Shown here one piece after another: positions 31,482-42,113 of a stretch of DNA of 64,000 nt. Location: positions 124,001-188,000 of the forward strand of contig NZ_BKDJ01000002.1 of assembly GCF_008580665.1 (NCBI RefSeq). Direction: 5' to 3'. Within the stretch, counting starts at the first letter, position 1; every line of letters begins with the position of its first letter. The stretch is from Zafaria cholistanensis. GTDB lineage: Bacteria > Actinomycetota > Actinomycetes > Actinomycetales > Micrococcaceae. The notes below the pieces were generated by a model that was not told where the DNA came from, did no database searches, and saw only the letters and a program-made list of their open reading frames with translations. The translations under genes and the position numbers were made by a program.

Positions 31482-32825
31482 CTACGCCCCGCCATCCAGC
31501 GGCAGCGGGGTGTTCAGGGCGCCGCCGAGCACGGTGGGGTGGCCGCGGAAGAACGTGGCGACCACCGCGCCGGGCAGTTCCAGGCCGCGGAACGGTGAGT
31601 TCCGGCCCTTGGTGGCCATCTTGGCCGGGTCCACCGTCCAGCGCGCTGCCGGGTCCACCAGCACCAGGTTGGCCGGCTCGCCGGCGGCCAGCGGGCGTCC
31701 CTGGTCCCCGAGCCGGCCGATGGCGGCCGGGACGGTGGAGGTGATGCGGGCGAAATCGGCCCAGGTGATCATGCCGGTTTCGATCATGGCGTGCTGGACC
31801 ACCGAGAGCGCCGTTTCCAGCCCGGTCATGCCCATGGCGGCCTGCGCCCACTCGCATTCCTTGGATTCGCTCGGGTGCGGGGCGTGGTCGGTGCCGATGA
31901 CGTCGATCGTGCCGTCGGCCAGCGCCGCGCGCAGCGCCATGACGTCCTCCTCGCGGCGCAAGGGGGGGTTGACCTTGTAGACCGGGTCGTAGCTGCGGAC
32001 CAGTTCGTCGGTCAGCAGCAGGTGGTGGGGGGTGACCTCCGCGGTGACCTGGATCCCGCGCTCCTTGGCCCAGCGGATGATCTCGACGCTGCCCTTGGTG
32101 GAGACGTGGCACACGTGCAGGCGCGATCCCACGTGCTGGGCCAGCAGCACGTCGCGGGCAATGATGGACTCCTCCGCCACGGCGGGCCAGCCGGCCAGGC
32201 CGAGCACCGCGGAGACCTCGCCCTCGTTCATCTGGGCGCCCTCGGTGAGGCGGGGCTCCTGCGCATGCTGGGCGATGACGCCGTCGAACGCCTTGACGTA
32301 CTCGAGCGCGCGGCGCATCAGCACCGGGTCGGACACGCAGATGCCGTCGTCGGAGAAGACGCGCACCCGGGCCCGGGAATCGGCCATGGCGCCGAGCTCG
32401 GACAGGCGTTCCCCGCCCAGGCCCACGGTCACGGCGCCGACCGGGCGCACGTCGACCCAGCCGCTGCGCCGGCCCAGGCTCCAGACCTGCTCGACGACGC
32501 CCGCGGTGTCGGCCACGGGGTTGGAGTTGGCCATGGCGTGCACGGCCGTGAAGCCGCCCAGGGCGGCGGCGCGGGTGCCGGTCTCCACCGTCTCGGCGTC
32601 CTCGCGTCCGGGTTCGCGCAGGTGGGTGTGCAGGTCGACCATGCCGGGCAGCGCGACCAGGCCGGCGGCCTCGATCACGGTGGCGGAGGCCGCGCGCGCG
32701 TCGGTGGCGGCGGCGGGTCCGACGGCGGCAATGCGGCCGTCGCTGACCAGGAGGTCGGCGGTGGTTTCCGCGAGCAGGGAGGCGCCGCGAATCAGGTAGT
32801 CGCCGGTGGCGTGGGTGGGGTTCAT
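31482..32825 (-). CDS. pyrC: Dihydroorotase
   Basis: Zinc amidohydrolase that cyclises carbamoyl-aspartate. The 447-residue protein is type I, with the metal motif GMVDLHTHLREPG near residue 63 and Lys/His ligands in the central region (LHVCHVSTKGS, EVTPHHLLLT). The catalytic Asp segment is DVIGTDHAPHP. The ATG at 32825 lies 2 nt after the pyrB stop. Pairing with pyrB and the following membrane gene is standard for actinobacteria. Confidence 0.97.
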   Translation of the reverse strand: MNPTHATGDYLIRGASLLAETTADLLVSDGRIAAVGPAAATDARAASATVIEAAGLVALPGMVDLHTHLREPGREDAETVETGTRAAALGGFTAVHAMANSNPVADTAGVVEQVWSLGRRSGWVDVRPVGAVTVGLGGERLSELGAMADSRARVRVFSDDGICVSDPVLMRRALEYVKAFDGVIAQHAQEPRLTEGAQMNEGEVSAVLGLAGWPAVAEESIIARDVLLAQHVGSRLHVCHVSTKGSVEIIRWAKERGIQVTAEVTPHHLLLTDELVRSYDPVYKVNPPLRREEDVMALRAALADGTIDVIGTDHAPHPSESKECEWAQAAMGMTGLETALSVVQHAMIETGMITWADFARITSTVPAAIGRLGDQGRPLAAGEPANLVLVDPAARWTVDPAKMATKGRNSPFRGLELPGAVVATFFRGHPTVLGGALNTPLPLDGGA

Positions 32826-32827
32826 GG

Positions 32828-33817
32828 TCAGCCTTGGGTCTCGTTCGCGGTGCGCTGCTGGTCGCCGGACAGGAGGAGGTAGAGGACGGCCATGCGCACG
32901 GCAACGCCGTTGCTGACCTGATCGAGGACGGCCGAGCGGGACGAGTCCGCGGCGCCCGAGGAGATCTCCAGCCCCCGGTTCATCGGGCCCGGGTGCAGGA
33001 TGAGCGTTTCGGCCAGCCCGTGGGCGTCCAGCGCGGCCAGCCGGGCGTCGTCGAAGCCCCAGCGGCGCGAGTATTCGCGGGCGTTGGGGAAGAACGCCGC
33101 GTTCATGCGCTCGGCCTGGACGCGGAGCATCATCACCGCGTCGGGCCCGGCGGCGAGGGCGTCGTCGAGGTCGTAGTTGATGGTGCAGGGCCAGCTGCCG
33201 GCCGCGACCGGGAGCAGGGTCGGCGGGGCCACCATGGTGACCTCGGCGCCGAGGGTGCGCAGCAGCCACAGGTTGGAGCGGGCCACGCGGGAGTGCAGGA
33301 TGTCCCCGACGATCGCGACCTTCAGCCCGGCCAGGTCGGTGCCCAGCGAGCCGGTGCCCCTGGCCCTGGCCCAGTGGCGGCGCAGCGTGAACGCGTCCAG
33401 CAGGGCCTGCGTGGGGTGCTCGTGGGTGCCGTCGCCGGCGTTGACCACGGGGGCGTCGATCCAGTCGGTGGCGGCCAGCCGGGCCGGGGCGCCGGAGGCC
33501 CAGTGGCGGATGACGACGGCGTCGGCGCCGATGGCCTGCAGCGTCTGCGCCGTGTCCTTGAGGGATTCGCCCTTGGAGACGGAGGAGCCTTTGGCCGCGA
33601 AGTTGATGACGTCGGCGGAAAGCCGCTTGGCCGCTGCCTCGAAGGAGATGCGCGTGCGGGTGGAGTCCTCGAAGAAGAGGTTCACCACGGTGCGCCCGCG
33701 CAGCGCGGGAAGCTTTTTGACCTCGCGCGTGCCCACCGCCGCCATCTCCTCGGCGATGTCCAGGATGCGGATCGCGTCATCGCGGGACAGGTCGAGGGTG
33801 GAAAGTAGGTGCTTCAT
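32828..33817 (-). CDS. pyrB: Aspartate carbamoyltransferase catalytic subunit
   Basis: Condenses carbamoyl phosphate with aspartate. The 329-residue protein has the carbamoyl-phosphate site [13 protein letters not shown] (STRTR) near residue 50, [14 protein letters not shown], and [11 protein letters not shown]. No pyrI regulatory-subunit gene is nearby. The start overlaps the pyrR stop (ATGA), so it is translationally coupled to the regulator. Confidence 0.98.
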   Translation of the reverse strand: MKHLLSTLDLSRDDAIRILDIAEEMAAVGTREVKKLPALRGRTVVNLFFEDSTRTRISFEAAAKRLSADVINFAAKGSSVSKGESLKDTAQTLQAIGADAVVIRHWASGAPARLAATDWIDAPVVNAGDGTHEHPTQALLDAFTLRRHWARARGTGSLGTDLAGLKVAIVGDILHSRVARSNLWLLRTLGAEVTMVAPPTLLPVAAGSWPCTINYDLDDALAAGPDAVMMLRVQAERMNAAFFPNAREYSRRWGFDDARLAALDAHGLAETLILHPGPMNRGLEISSGAADSSRSAVLDQVSNGVAVRMAVLYLLLSGDQQRTANETQG

Positions 33818-34419
33818 GCCTGCCCTTCAATGGCTACTTCGTTCAGCGGCAGGCCGTTGGCGGTGTCGACCTCGCCGAGCCGCACGCGGACCTTCTCGCT
33901 GGTCGCGGTGGGCAGGTTCTTGCCGACGTGGTCGGCGCGGATGGGCAGCTCGCGGTGGCCGCGGTCGACGAGGACGGCCAGGCGGACAATGCGCGGGCGG
34001 CCGAGGTCGGCGATGGCGTCCAGGGCCGCGCGGATGGTGCGCCCGGAGTAGAGGACGTCGTCCACCAGCACCACTACCTTGCCGTCGATGCCGCCGGCTG
34101 GCAGGTTCGTCGGGGAGGGGGTGCGGGCGGTGCTGTGGCGCAGGTCGTCGCGGTACATCGTGATGTCGAGCTGGCCGACAATCGCCGCGGGGTCGGTGCC
34201 CGGCTCGGCGGACGCGATGCGTTGGGCGATGCGCTGGGCCAGGGGGAAGCCGCGGCGCGGGATGCCCAGCAGGACCAGGTCCTGGACGCCCTTATTGGCT
34301 TCGATGATTTCGTGCGCGATGCGCGTCAGCGCGCGATCGATGTCGTCCCCGGACAAAACGGTCCGGGCGCTCTTGGGCTGTGATCCACTGGTCCGCTGCA
34401 TCGCGTTGCCGGTGTCCAT
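33814..34419 (-). CDS. pyrR: Bifunctional pyrimidine regulator PyrR / uracil phosphoribosyltransferase
   Basis: RNA-binding regulator that, with UMP, represses the pyr operon, and also has UPRTase activity. The 201-residue protein has the PRPP-binding motif [18 protein letters not shown] and the [12 protein letters not shown] segment. It has a short N-terminal extension; translation could also begin at the Met 6 codons further in. The chosen ATG has AAGGAGG 5 nt upstream, within the PyrR-binding hairpin. It is the first gene of pyrRBC-X-carAB-pyrF. Confidence 0.97.
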   Translation of the reverse strand: MDTGNAMQRTSGSQPKSARTVLSGDDIDRALTRIAHEIIEANKGVQDLVLLGIPRRGFPLAQRIAQRIASAEPGTDPAAIVGQLDITMYRDDLRHSTARTPSPTNLPAGGIDGKVVVLVDDVLYSGRTIRAALDAIADLGRPRIVRLAVLVDRGHRELPIRADHVGKNLPTATSEKVRVRLGEVDTANGLPLNEVAIEGQA

Positions 34420-34424
34420 GGCCG

Positions 34425-34450
34425 CCTCCTTCCCCGCCTCACAGGACGGA
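34425..34450 (-). promoter_or_regulatory. PyrR-binding RNA element overlapping the pyrR ribosome-binding site
   Basis: The leader reads GUCCUGUGAGGC (34447-34436), matching the PyrR-binding core UCCNGNGAGG known from Bacillus and mycobacterial leaders. Flanking UUCC and GGAA can pair around it. The AAGGAGG of pyrR (34431-34425) is built into the 3' side. Binding should hide the ribosome-binding site, giving translational repression as reported for mycobacterial pyrR. There is no attenuator terminator here, which supports translational rather than transcriptional control. Confidence 0.8.
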
Positions 34451-34474
34451 ATTTAAAGGTTGACTGCTCCCTCA

Positions 34475-34480
34475 AAACTA
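34475..34480 (-). promoter_or_regulatory. Probable -10 box (TAGTTT) of the pyr operon
   Basis: TAGTTT in an AT-rich patch 56 nt upstream of the pyrR ATG places the start near 34468, so the mRNA leader would contain the PyrR element. The -35 is not obvious. Confidence 0.5.
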
Positions 34481-34547
34481 CCACAGCGCCGCATGCCACC
34501 CGGCGGGGCCCGGTGAGCGTTACCTCACAGGCGCCCCGTCCGGGCGC

Positions 34548-34588
34548 GCCGAAGGCCCGGCCCCCGCAGCGGGGGCCGGGCCTTCGGC
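34548..34588. terminator. Terminator after nusB
   Basis: A 20-bp perfect inverted repeat (34548-34567 and 34569-34588) lies 8 nt after the nusB stop and ends the efp-nusB transcript before the pyr promoter. There is no U-tract. Confidence 0.85.
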
Positions 34589-34595
34589 GGGCTCA

Positions 34596-35009
34596 TCAGG
34601 CCAGCAGCGTGGGCTTCAGCTGCTGCAGGCGGCCCAGGAGCCCGTTGACGTACTCGGGCGAATCGTCCGTGGAGAGGACCTTCGCCAGCGCGACGGCCTC
34701 GGACACGGCCACGCCGTCGGGGACGTCGTCGTTGAAGAGCAGTTCCCAGGCGCCGATGCGCAGCACGGTGCGGTCCACCGACGGCATCCGCTCCAGGGTC
34801 CACCCCCGGGCGTAGGTGCCAAGGATCTCGTCGATCCGGTCCAGGTGGGACATCACGCCCTCGACCACGACCACCGTGTAGTCGTTGATGGTCTGGTCGG
34901 TCGCCTCGCGGCGCAGGCGCAGGACCTCAAGCGGGGAAACATCCCGCTGCTCGGCTTCGAACAGGATGTCCAGGGCCCGGCGGCGGGCCTTGGTGCGGGC
35001 ACTGCTCAC
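34596..35009 (-). CDS. nusB: Transcription antitermination factor NusB
   Basis: Binds boxA RNA with NusE in rRNA antitermination complexes; 137 residues. All-helical family segments are present: ARRRALDILFEAEQRD, DRTVLRIGAWELLFNDDVP and VALAKVLSTDDSPEYVNGLL. Its GTG start shares one base with the efp stop (TAGTG), so the two are coupled. A strong hairpin follows. Confidence 0.97.
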   Translation of the reverse strand: MSSARTKARRRALDILFEAEQRDVSPLEVLRLRREATDQTINDYTVVVVEGVMSHLDRIDEILGTYARGWTLERMPSVDRTVLRIGAWELLFNDDVPDGVAVSEAVALAKVLSTDDSPEYVNGLLGRLQQLKPTLLA

Positions 35010-35569
35010 TAGTTGACACGACCCAGGTAGTCGCCGGTGCGGGTGTCGACCTTGACCTTGGTGTTCTGCTCGACGAACAGCGGCACCTGGATCTCGTAGC
35101 CGGTCTCCAGCGTGGCCGGCTTGGTGCCGGCGGAGGAGCGGTCGCCCTGCAGCCCGGGCTCGGTGTAGGTGATTTCCAGCACCACCGACGGCGGCAGTTC
35201 GATGTACAGCGGGGCACCTTCGTACATCGCGATGACGGCGGTCTGGTTCTCCAGCATGAAGTTCCTGGCGTCGCCGACGACCTCGGCCGGAACGGTGATC
35301 TGGTCGTAGTCGCTGGTGTCCATGAAGACGTAGTCGGCGCCGTCCTGGTACAGGTACTGGTAGTCGCGGCGGTCGACCGTTGCGGTCTCGATCTTCAGGC
35401 CGGCGTTGAACGTCTTGTCCACGACCTTGCCGGACATCACGTTGCGCATCTTGGTGCGGACGAAGGCGCCGCCCTTACCCGGCTTGACGTGCTGGAACTC
35501 GATGATGTTCCACAGCTGGCCCTCCAGCTTGAGGATCGTTCCGTTCTTGATGTCGTTGGTCGTCGCCAC
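35009..35569 (-). CDS. efp: Elongation factor P
   Basis: Relieves ribosome stalling at polyproline; 186 residues, three OB-like domains. The tip loop reads [17 protein letters not shown]; the target Lys is present, while its modification cannot be read from sequence. GTG at 35569 has GGGAGAG upstream and gives the family N-terminus ([12 protein letters not shown]). An in-frame extension to 35647 is unlikely. A TAGACT box about 90 nt upstream should drive efp-nusB. Confidence 0.98.
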   Translation of the reverse strand: MATTNDIKNGTILKLEGQLWNIIEFQHVKPGKGGAFVRTKMRNVMSGKVVDKTFNAGLKIETATVDRRDYQYLYQDGADYVFMDTSDYDQITVPAEVVGDARNFMLENQTAVIAMYEGAPLYIELPPSVVLEITYTEPGLQGDRSSAGTKPATLETGYEIQVPLFVEQNTKVKVDTRTGDYLGRVN

Positions 35570-35658
35570 GTGCACTCTCCCTTTATTCGCCGCGCTCCGC
35601 CGGTGGGCGGAACCTTGCGCCGGGTGGGGCGCAGGCGTGTTTGCCAAAAATCCAGAGT

Positions 35659-37800
<2,142 letters not shown>

Positions 37801-37801
<1 letters not shown>

Positions 37802-39009
37802 CAGGAGCGGACCGAGCCCAGCGCCGCAGGGATGCTCTCGAGGTAGGAGTTCAGGTTGCGCCGGACCTCGGCGACGGAGTCCCCGCCGAACTTCTCCAGC
37901 ACGGCCTGGGCCAGCACGAGCGCCACCATGGCCTCGGCGACCACCCCGGCCGCCGGAACCGCGCAGACGTCCGAACGCTGGTGGTGGGCCTTGGCGTCCT
38001 CCCCGCTGGCCACGTCGATGGTGCGCAGGGCGCGCGGAACGGTGGCGATCGGCTTCATGGCCGCGCGGATGCGCAGCACGTCGCCGATGCTCATGCCGCC
38101 CTCGATGCCGCCGGCGCGGTTGGAGACGCGTTCGATCACGCCGTCCCCGGCGCGGACGATCTCGTCGTGGGCGGCCGAGCCGCGCCGGGTGGCGGTCAGG
38201 AAGCCGTCCCCGACCTCGACGCCCTTGATCGCCTGGATGCCCATCAGGGCGGCGGCCAGGCGCGCGTCGAGGCGGCGGTCCCAGTGCACGTAGGAGCCCA
38301 GCCCCGGCGGAAGGTTGTAGGCGAGGACCTCGACGACGCCGCCAAGGGTCTCGCCTTCCTTGTGGGCGGCGTCGACCTCGGCGACCATCGCCTGCGTGGT
38401 TTCGGCGTCGAAGCAGCGCAGCGGGTCGCTGTCGAGGGCAACGACGTCGGCCGGCCCGGGCAGCGCCGAGCCTTCCGGGGCGGCGACGGTCCCGACGGCA
38501 ACGGTGTGGCTGACCAGGCGGATGCCCAAGGCTCCCAGGAACTTGGCGGCAACGGTGCCCAGGGCCACGCGGGCTGCCGTTTCGCGGGCGCTGGCGCGCT
38601 CCAGGACCGGGCGGGCGTCGTCGAAACCGTACTTCTGCATTCCGGTGAAGTCGGCGTGGCCGGGGCGCGGCCGGGTGAGCGGGGCGTTGCGGGCCAGGTC
38701 CGCAAGCAGCTCCGGGTCCACCGGGTCCGCGCTCATGACCTGCTCCCACTTGGGCCATTCCGTATTTCCGACCTCAATGGCGACGGGGCCGCCCTGGGTC
38801 AGGCCATGGCGGACGCCGCCGAGGAACCGCACCTCGTCCTGCTCGAACTTCATGCGGGCCCCGCGCCCGTAGCCCAGCCTGCGGCGGGCCAGCGCATCGC
38901 GCACGTCCTGCGAGCTCAGTTCGACGCCCGCGGGCATTCCCTCGACGATTCCAACCAGTGCGGGCCCATGTGATTCGCCCGCAGTCAACCAACGCAACAT
39001 GCCCTCCAT
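37801..39009 (-). CDS. aroC: Chorismate synthase
   Basis: Converts EPSP to chorismate with reduced FMN; 402 residues. It starts near [16 protein letters not shown], with [18 protein letters not shown] and the C-terminal [13 protein letters not shown] signature. There are two possible starts: ATG 39009, and ATG 39000 which gives the usual MLRWLT N-terminus. GGAGG lies only 2 nt before the 39000 ATG, too close to serve it, so I kept 39009. It is 17 nt from aroE. Confidence 0.97.
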
Positions 39010-39026
39010 ACTGCCACGGACCGGCG

Positions 39027-39902
39027 CTAGGAGGCGGGACGGGACAGGTCCACTGCGTCACACATCACGTTTGTGACACGCTCCCAGTCAGCGTCCCCGG
39101 CGCCGCTGAACAGGCGCACCTGCTCCACGGCCTGGTGCACCAGCATGGACAGGCCGCTGACAACCCGCCCGCCGGCGGCCTCCCACGCGGCGGCCAGGAC
39201 GCTGGGCCAGGGGTCGTAGGCGACGTCCAGCAGCGGGGTGCGCGCGGGTACGGTGTCCACGCGCAGGGCCCCGACCATGCCGTCCGCGGCGTGCGGGGGC
39301 AGCGTGGACACCACGGCCCCGTACTCCCCCAGCCGGGCCCCGGCCTCCTCCGCGGACACGGCCCGGGCCTCGAGGCCCAGGTCCGCCGCCAGGGCCAGGA
39401 CCCCGGCCGCGCGGGCCGGGGTCCGCACCACATAGTCCAGCGACGCGGCGCCGAGTTGCGCCAGGGCCTCCGTGGCGGCCGCCGCCGTGCCGCCGGCACC
39501 GAGGACCGCGGCCCGGGAGAGGCGGGTGGTTCCGGCGTCACGCAGCGCGCGCACGATCCCGGCCACATCGGTGTTCTCCCCGTGCAGGCGCACCTGCCCG
39601 GTCCCGTCCCGCGAAACCACGACGGTGTTCAGCACGCCCAACCGGGCCACCCGGTCGGAGACGGTGTCCATGAGCGGGACCATCACGTGCTTGAGCGGCA
39701 TGGTGAAGGAGCCCCCGCGCCAGCCCGGTTCGCTGCGCAGCATCGCCGCAATCCGCGGCGCCTCCTCCTCGCCGCCCTCGACGGCCGTGTAGCCAATGTC
39801 GAGGCCCAGCAGGGCGTAGGCGGCGCGGTGCAGGACGGGCGAGCGGCTGTGGCCGATCGGACGCCCGAAAACCGCCGCCCGTCCCTGCGCCGGTGCGGTC
39901 AC
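39027..39902 (-). CDS. aroE: Shikimate dehydrogenase
   Basis: Reduces 3-dehydroshikimate with NADPH; 291 residues. [21 protein letters not shown] holds the substrate Ser residues, [15 protein letters not shown] contains the catalytic Lys, NTDVAGIV the Asp, and [15 protein letters not shown] the nucleotide-binding Gly-rich loop. GTG at 39902 overlaps the mltG stop (GTGA). The pathway genes here are aroE, aroC, aroK and aroB; aroA, aroG and aroQ must lie elsewhere. Confidence 0.96.
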   Translation of the reverse strand: MTAPAQGRAAVFGRPIGHSRSPVLHRAAYALLGLDIGYTAVEGGEEEAPRIAAMLRSEPGWRGGSFTMPLKHVMVPLMDTVSDRVARLGVLNTVVVSRDGTGQVRLHGENTDVAGIVRALRDAGTTRLSRAAVLGAGGTAAAATEALAQLGAASLDYVVRTPARAAGVLALAADLGLEARAVSAEEAGARLGEYGAVVSTLPPHAADGMVGALRVDTVPARTPLLDVAYDPWPSVLAAAWEAAGGRVVSGLSMLVHQAVEQVRLFSGAGDADWERVTNVMCDAVDLSRPAS

Positions 39903-41581
39903 TTGCAGACGTCCGTGTTGGCCGCGCACCACCGGCGGAACTGCTCCTGGTTGACCAGGTGTTCGGCGTAGGTGCGGGCGAACTTGGTTTCGCCGGTCGT
40001 CGAATCCACGGTGACCCAGTAGTAGTAGTCGTTCTCCTGCGGGGAGATGGCCGCCTCAATGGCGGTGTTTGCCGGAGAGCCGATGGGTGTCGGCGGCAGG
40101 CCCTTGTGCACGTAGGTGTTGTACGGGTTGCCGGCGTCGGCCTTCTCCTCGGCGGTCATCTGCAGCGAGTACCGGTCCAGCCCGTAGATCACCGTCGAGT
40201 CCACCTGGAGCAGGCCGTTGGTCTCCGTGTTGTCCGGGGACAGGCGGTTCTCCAGTGCGCCGGCGACGGTGGCGTAGTCGGCGGGCAGGGCCTCGGCCTG
40301 CAGGATGCTGGCAATCTTCAGGATGCGGTACTGCTCCTGCGGGTCGGTGACGCCCTGCCCGGTCAGCTCCTTCAGCGTGGCGTCGACCATCAGTTGCAGA
40401 ATCCCCTGCGCGTCGGTCTCCAGCGGGAACCTGTATTCGCCCGGGTGCAGGTAGCCCTCAAGGGTGGGGATCGAGTCGTCCAGGCCGAACAGCTCGGGCT
40501 GGGTGTTGAGCTTCTCCAGTTCGGCGGCGGGGATGCCGGTGGCGGCACTGATCTCCGTGAACACGGCGCCGGTGCGCACGTTCTGCTTGATCGCCACGTA
40601 GTGGACCTTGGCGTTGTCGCCGCCGACCAGCACGGTGGCGGCGTCGATCGCGCGCATCTGGTGCTTGAGCTGGTACTCCCCGGGGTGGATTTCCCTGCTC
40701 TCGGCCTCCACCTGGCCCAAAGCCTCGAGGAAGAGGTCCTCGCTGGCGACGATGTCCTGTTCGGCCAGGCGCCGCCCGATCTGGATCGGCCCCCAGCCGC
40801 CCTCGACGGTGAAGGTGACCTCTCCGGTGCCCGGGCCCGGGTAGTCCACGGCCGGGGCGGGGATGATCTGCTTGATGAAGGTGGCCATGCCGACGACCCC
40901 GAGCACGAAGATGCCCAGGACCACCAGCATGACGATGTTGCGCCGGCGGCGCCGCTGGCGGCGCACGCTGGGGGCGCTGCGGTGGCCGGGGAGGAACACG
41001 TGCTCGCGGCCGTGGCCGTCGTCGTAGCCCTCGTCCAGGACGTGTCCGGGGGCGGGGCCGTCCCCGGCAGGCTGGCTGCGGCCCGCGTGGCCGAGCCGGA
41101 CGGCGTGGTTCCGGTGCTCGTGGTTCCGGTGCTCGTGGTGGCCCGCGTCGTGAGGGCCGTCGAAGGACGGCCCGGCCGCGGGGTCGGGGGGGCCCTCCGG
41201 TTCGGAAGAGACGGCCACGGGCCCGGGGTGCCGTTCCAGCGTCTGCAGGGGGCCGGTCGCCGTCTCCTGCTCGCGGGCCTGCCGTGCCCGGCGGCGCGGC
41301 GAGGCCGCGGCGGCAGGCATGGCCGCGGTGGGGGCGGCCGGCACCGGGGCCAGGGAGACCCCGGCCGACGGCGGTGCGGGCGTCAGGCCCTGTCCGGAGA
41401 CGTCAAGGTCCCTCCCCGCAGCCCCGTCCGGGGCGGCGCCATAGGGTGCGGCCTCATCGGGCGCGGCATCGTAAGGGGCGGTCGGCTCAAGCCGGCGCCG
41501 TCCGGTGGACAGCCTGCGGAAGGGCGGGCCCGACTGCTCGGATGCCGCACCGGCGCTGCTCAGGGGGTACCTCTCGGTCAC
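39899..41581 (-). CDS. mltG: Endolytic murein transglycosylase MltG
   Basis: Membrane-anchored lytic transglycosylase thought to end nascent glycan strands. Its 560 residues include an unusually long disordered cytoplasmic N-terminus (about 210 residues, with Ala/Pro repeats and an HHEHRNHEHRNH tract). One membrane helix follows at about 213-235, then LysM-like and YceG domains. The active-site region reads IASILQAEALPADYATVAGALENRL; of the two Glu in the common SIVExE motif only the second is kept. GTG at 41581 has AAGGA upstream. It lies 16 nt after ruvX. Confidence 0.93.
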   Translation of the reverse strand: MTERYPLSSAGAASEQSGPPFRRLSTGRRRLEPTAPYDAAPDEAAPYGAAPDGAAGRDLDVSGQGLTPAPPSAGVSLAPVPAAPTAAMPAAAASPRRRARQAREQETATGPLQTLERHPGPVAVSSEPEGPPDPAAGPSFDGPHDAGHHEHRNHEHRNHAVRLGHAGRSQPAGDGPAPGHVLDEGYDDGHGREHVFLPGHRSAPSVRRQRRRRRNIVMLVVLGIFVLGVVGMATFIKQIIPAPAVDYPGPGTGEVTFTVEGGWGPIQIGRRLAEQDIVASEDLFLEALGQVEAESREIHPGEYQLKHQMRAIDAATVLVGGDNAKVHYVAIKQNVRTGAVFTEISAATGIPAAELEKLNTQPELFGLDDSIPTLEGYLHPGEYRFPLETDAQGILQLMVDATLKELTGQGVTDPQEQYRILKIASILQAEALPADYATVAGALENRLSPDNTETNGLLQVDSTVIYGLDRYSLQMTAEEKADAGNPYNTYVHKGLPPTPIGSPANTAIEAAISPQENDYYYWVTVDSTTGETKFARTYAEHLVNQEQFRRWCAANTDVCK

Positions 41582-41597
41582 GGGAGCCGTCCTTCAG

Positions 41598-42113
41598 TCA
41601 TCGTCCGTCATGCGGGCGCAAGCCATCATCCACGGGAATTCCCACGTCCCGTTGAAGTGATTTTTGCATATCAAGGGCCTGCTGCAGGATATCGGCGGCC
41701 GCCACCTGGTCCACGACCTGGCGGTGCCTGCGCCCGTCCAGTCCCGCCTCGCGCAGCGCCCGGTGGGCGCTGACCGTGGTCAGCCGCTCGTCGATCAGGC
41801 GCACCGCGGCGCCGGATCCTGCCGTCCGCAGCTCCACGGCCAGCGCCTCGGCGTAGGCGCGGGCCATCCGGGTGGACTCGGTGTCCCCCCCGCCCAGGGA
41901 CCGGGGAAGTCCCACGAACACCTGTACCGCGTCCCGCTCCGCGGCGAGGAAGGCCAGCGCCCGCAGGTCGCTGCCCTTCTTCTCGTCCCTGCGCAGGGTC
42001 TTCAGGGGGGTCGCCAGCATCCCGTCGGGGTCGCAGGCCGCGACCCCGACGCGGGCCAGGCCCACGTCGACGCCGAGCTTGACCCCCCGCGGGAAGCCCG
42101 CCTCCGCCGTCAG
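41598..42113 (-). CDS. ruvX: Holliday junction resolvase-like RuvX (YqgF), CTG start
   Basis: RNase H-fold nuclease implicated in 16S rRNA 5' processing and Holliday junction resolution; 171 residues. The catalytic Asp lies in KLGVDVGLARVGVA, with RLIDERLTTVSA and a C-terminal VDQVAAADILQQ helix. The first in-frame ATG/GTG is GTG 42065, which would delete the first strand and the catalytic Asp. No in-frame ATG, GTG or TTG exists upstream for about 90 nt. CTG at 42113 has GGAG 5 nt upstream and overlaps the alaS stop as CTGA, mirroring neighbouring ATGA/GTGA junctions. I therefore annotate CTG. Confidence 0.88.
   Translation of the reverse strand: MTAEAGFPRGVKLGVDVGLARVGVAACDPDGMLATPLKTLRRDEKKGSDLRALAFLAAERDAVQVFVGLPRSLGGGDTESTRMARAYAEALAVELRTAGSGAAVRLIDERLTTVSAHRALREAGLDGRRHRQVVDQVAAADILQQALDMQKSLQRDVGIPVDDGLRPHDGR

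Noticed and set aside
42065-42065. GTG 42065 as the ruvX start
   Set aside because: It removes the conserved first strand and catalytic Asp that are encoded in frame just upstream behind a good GGAG site.
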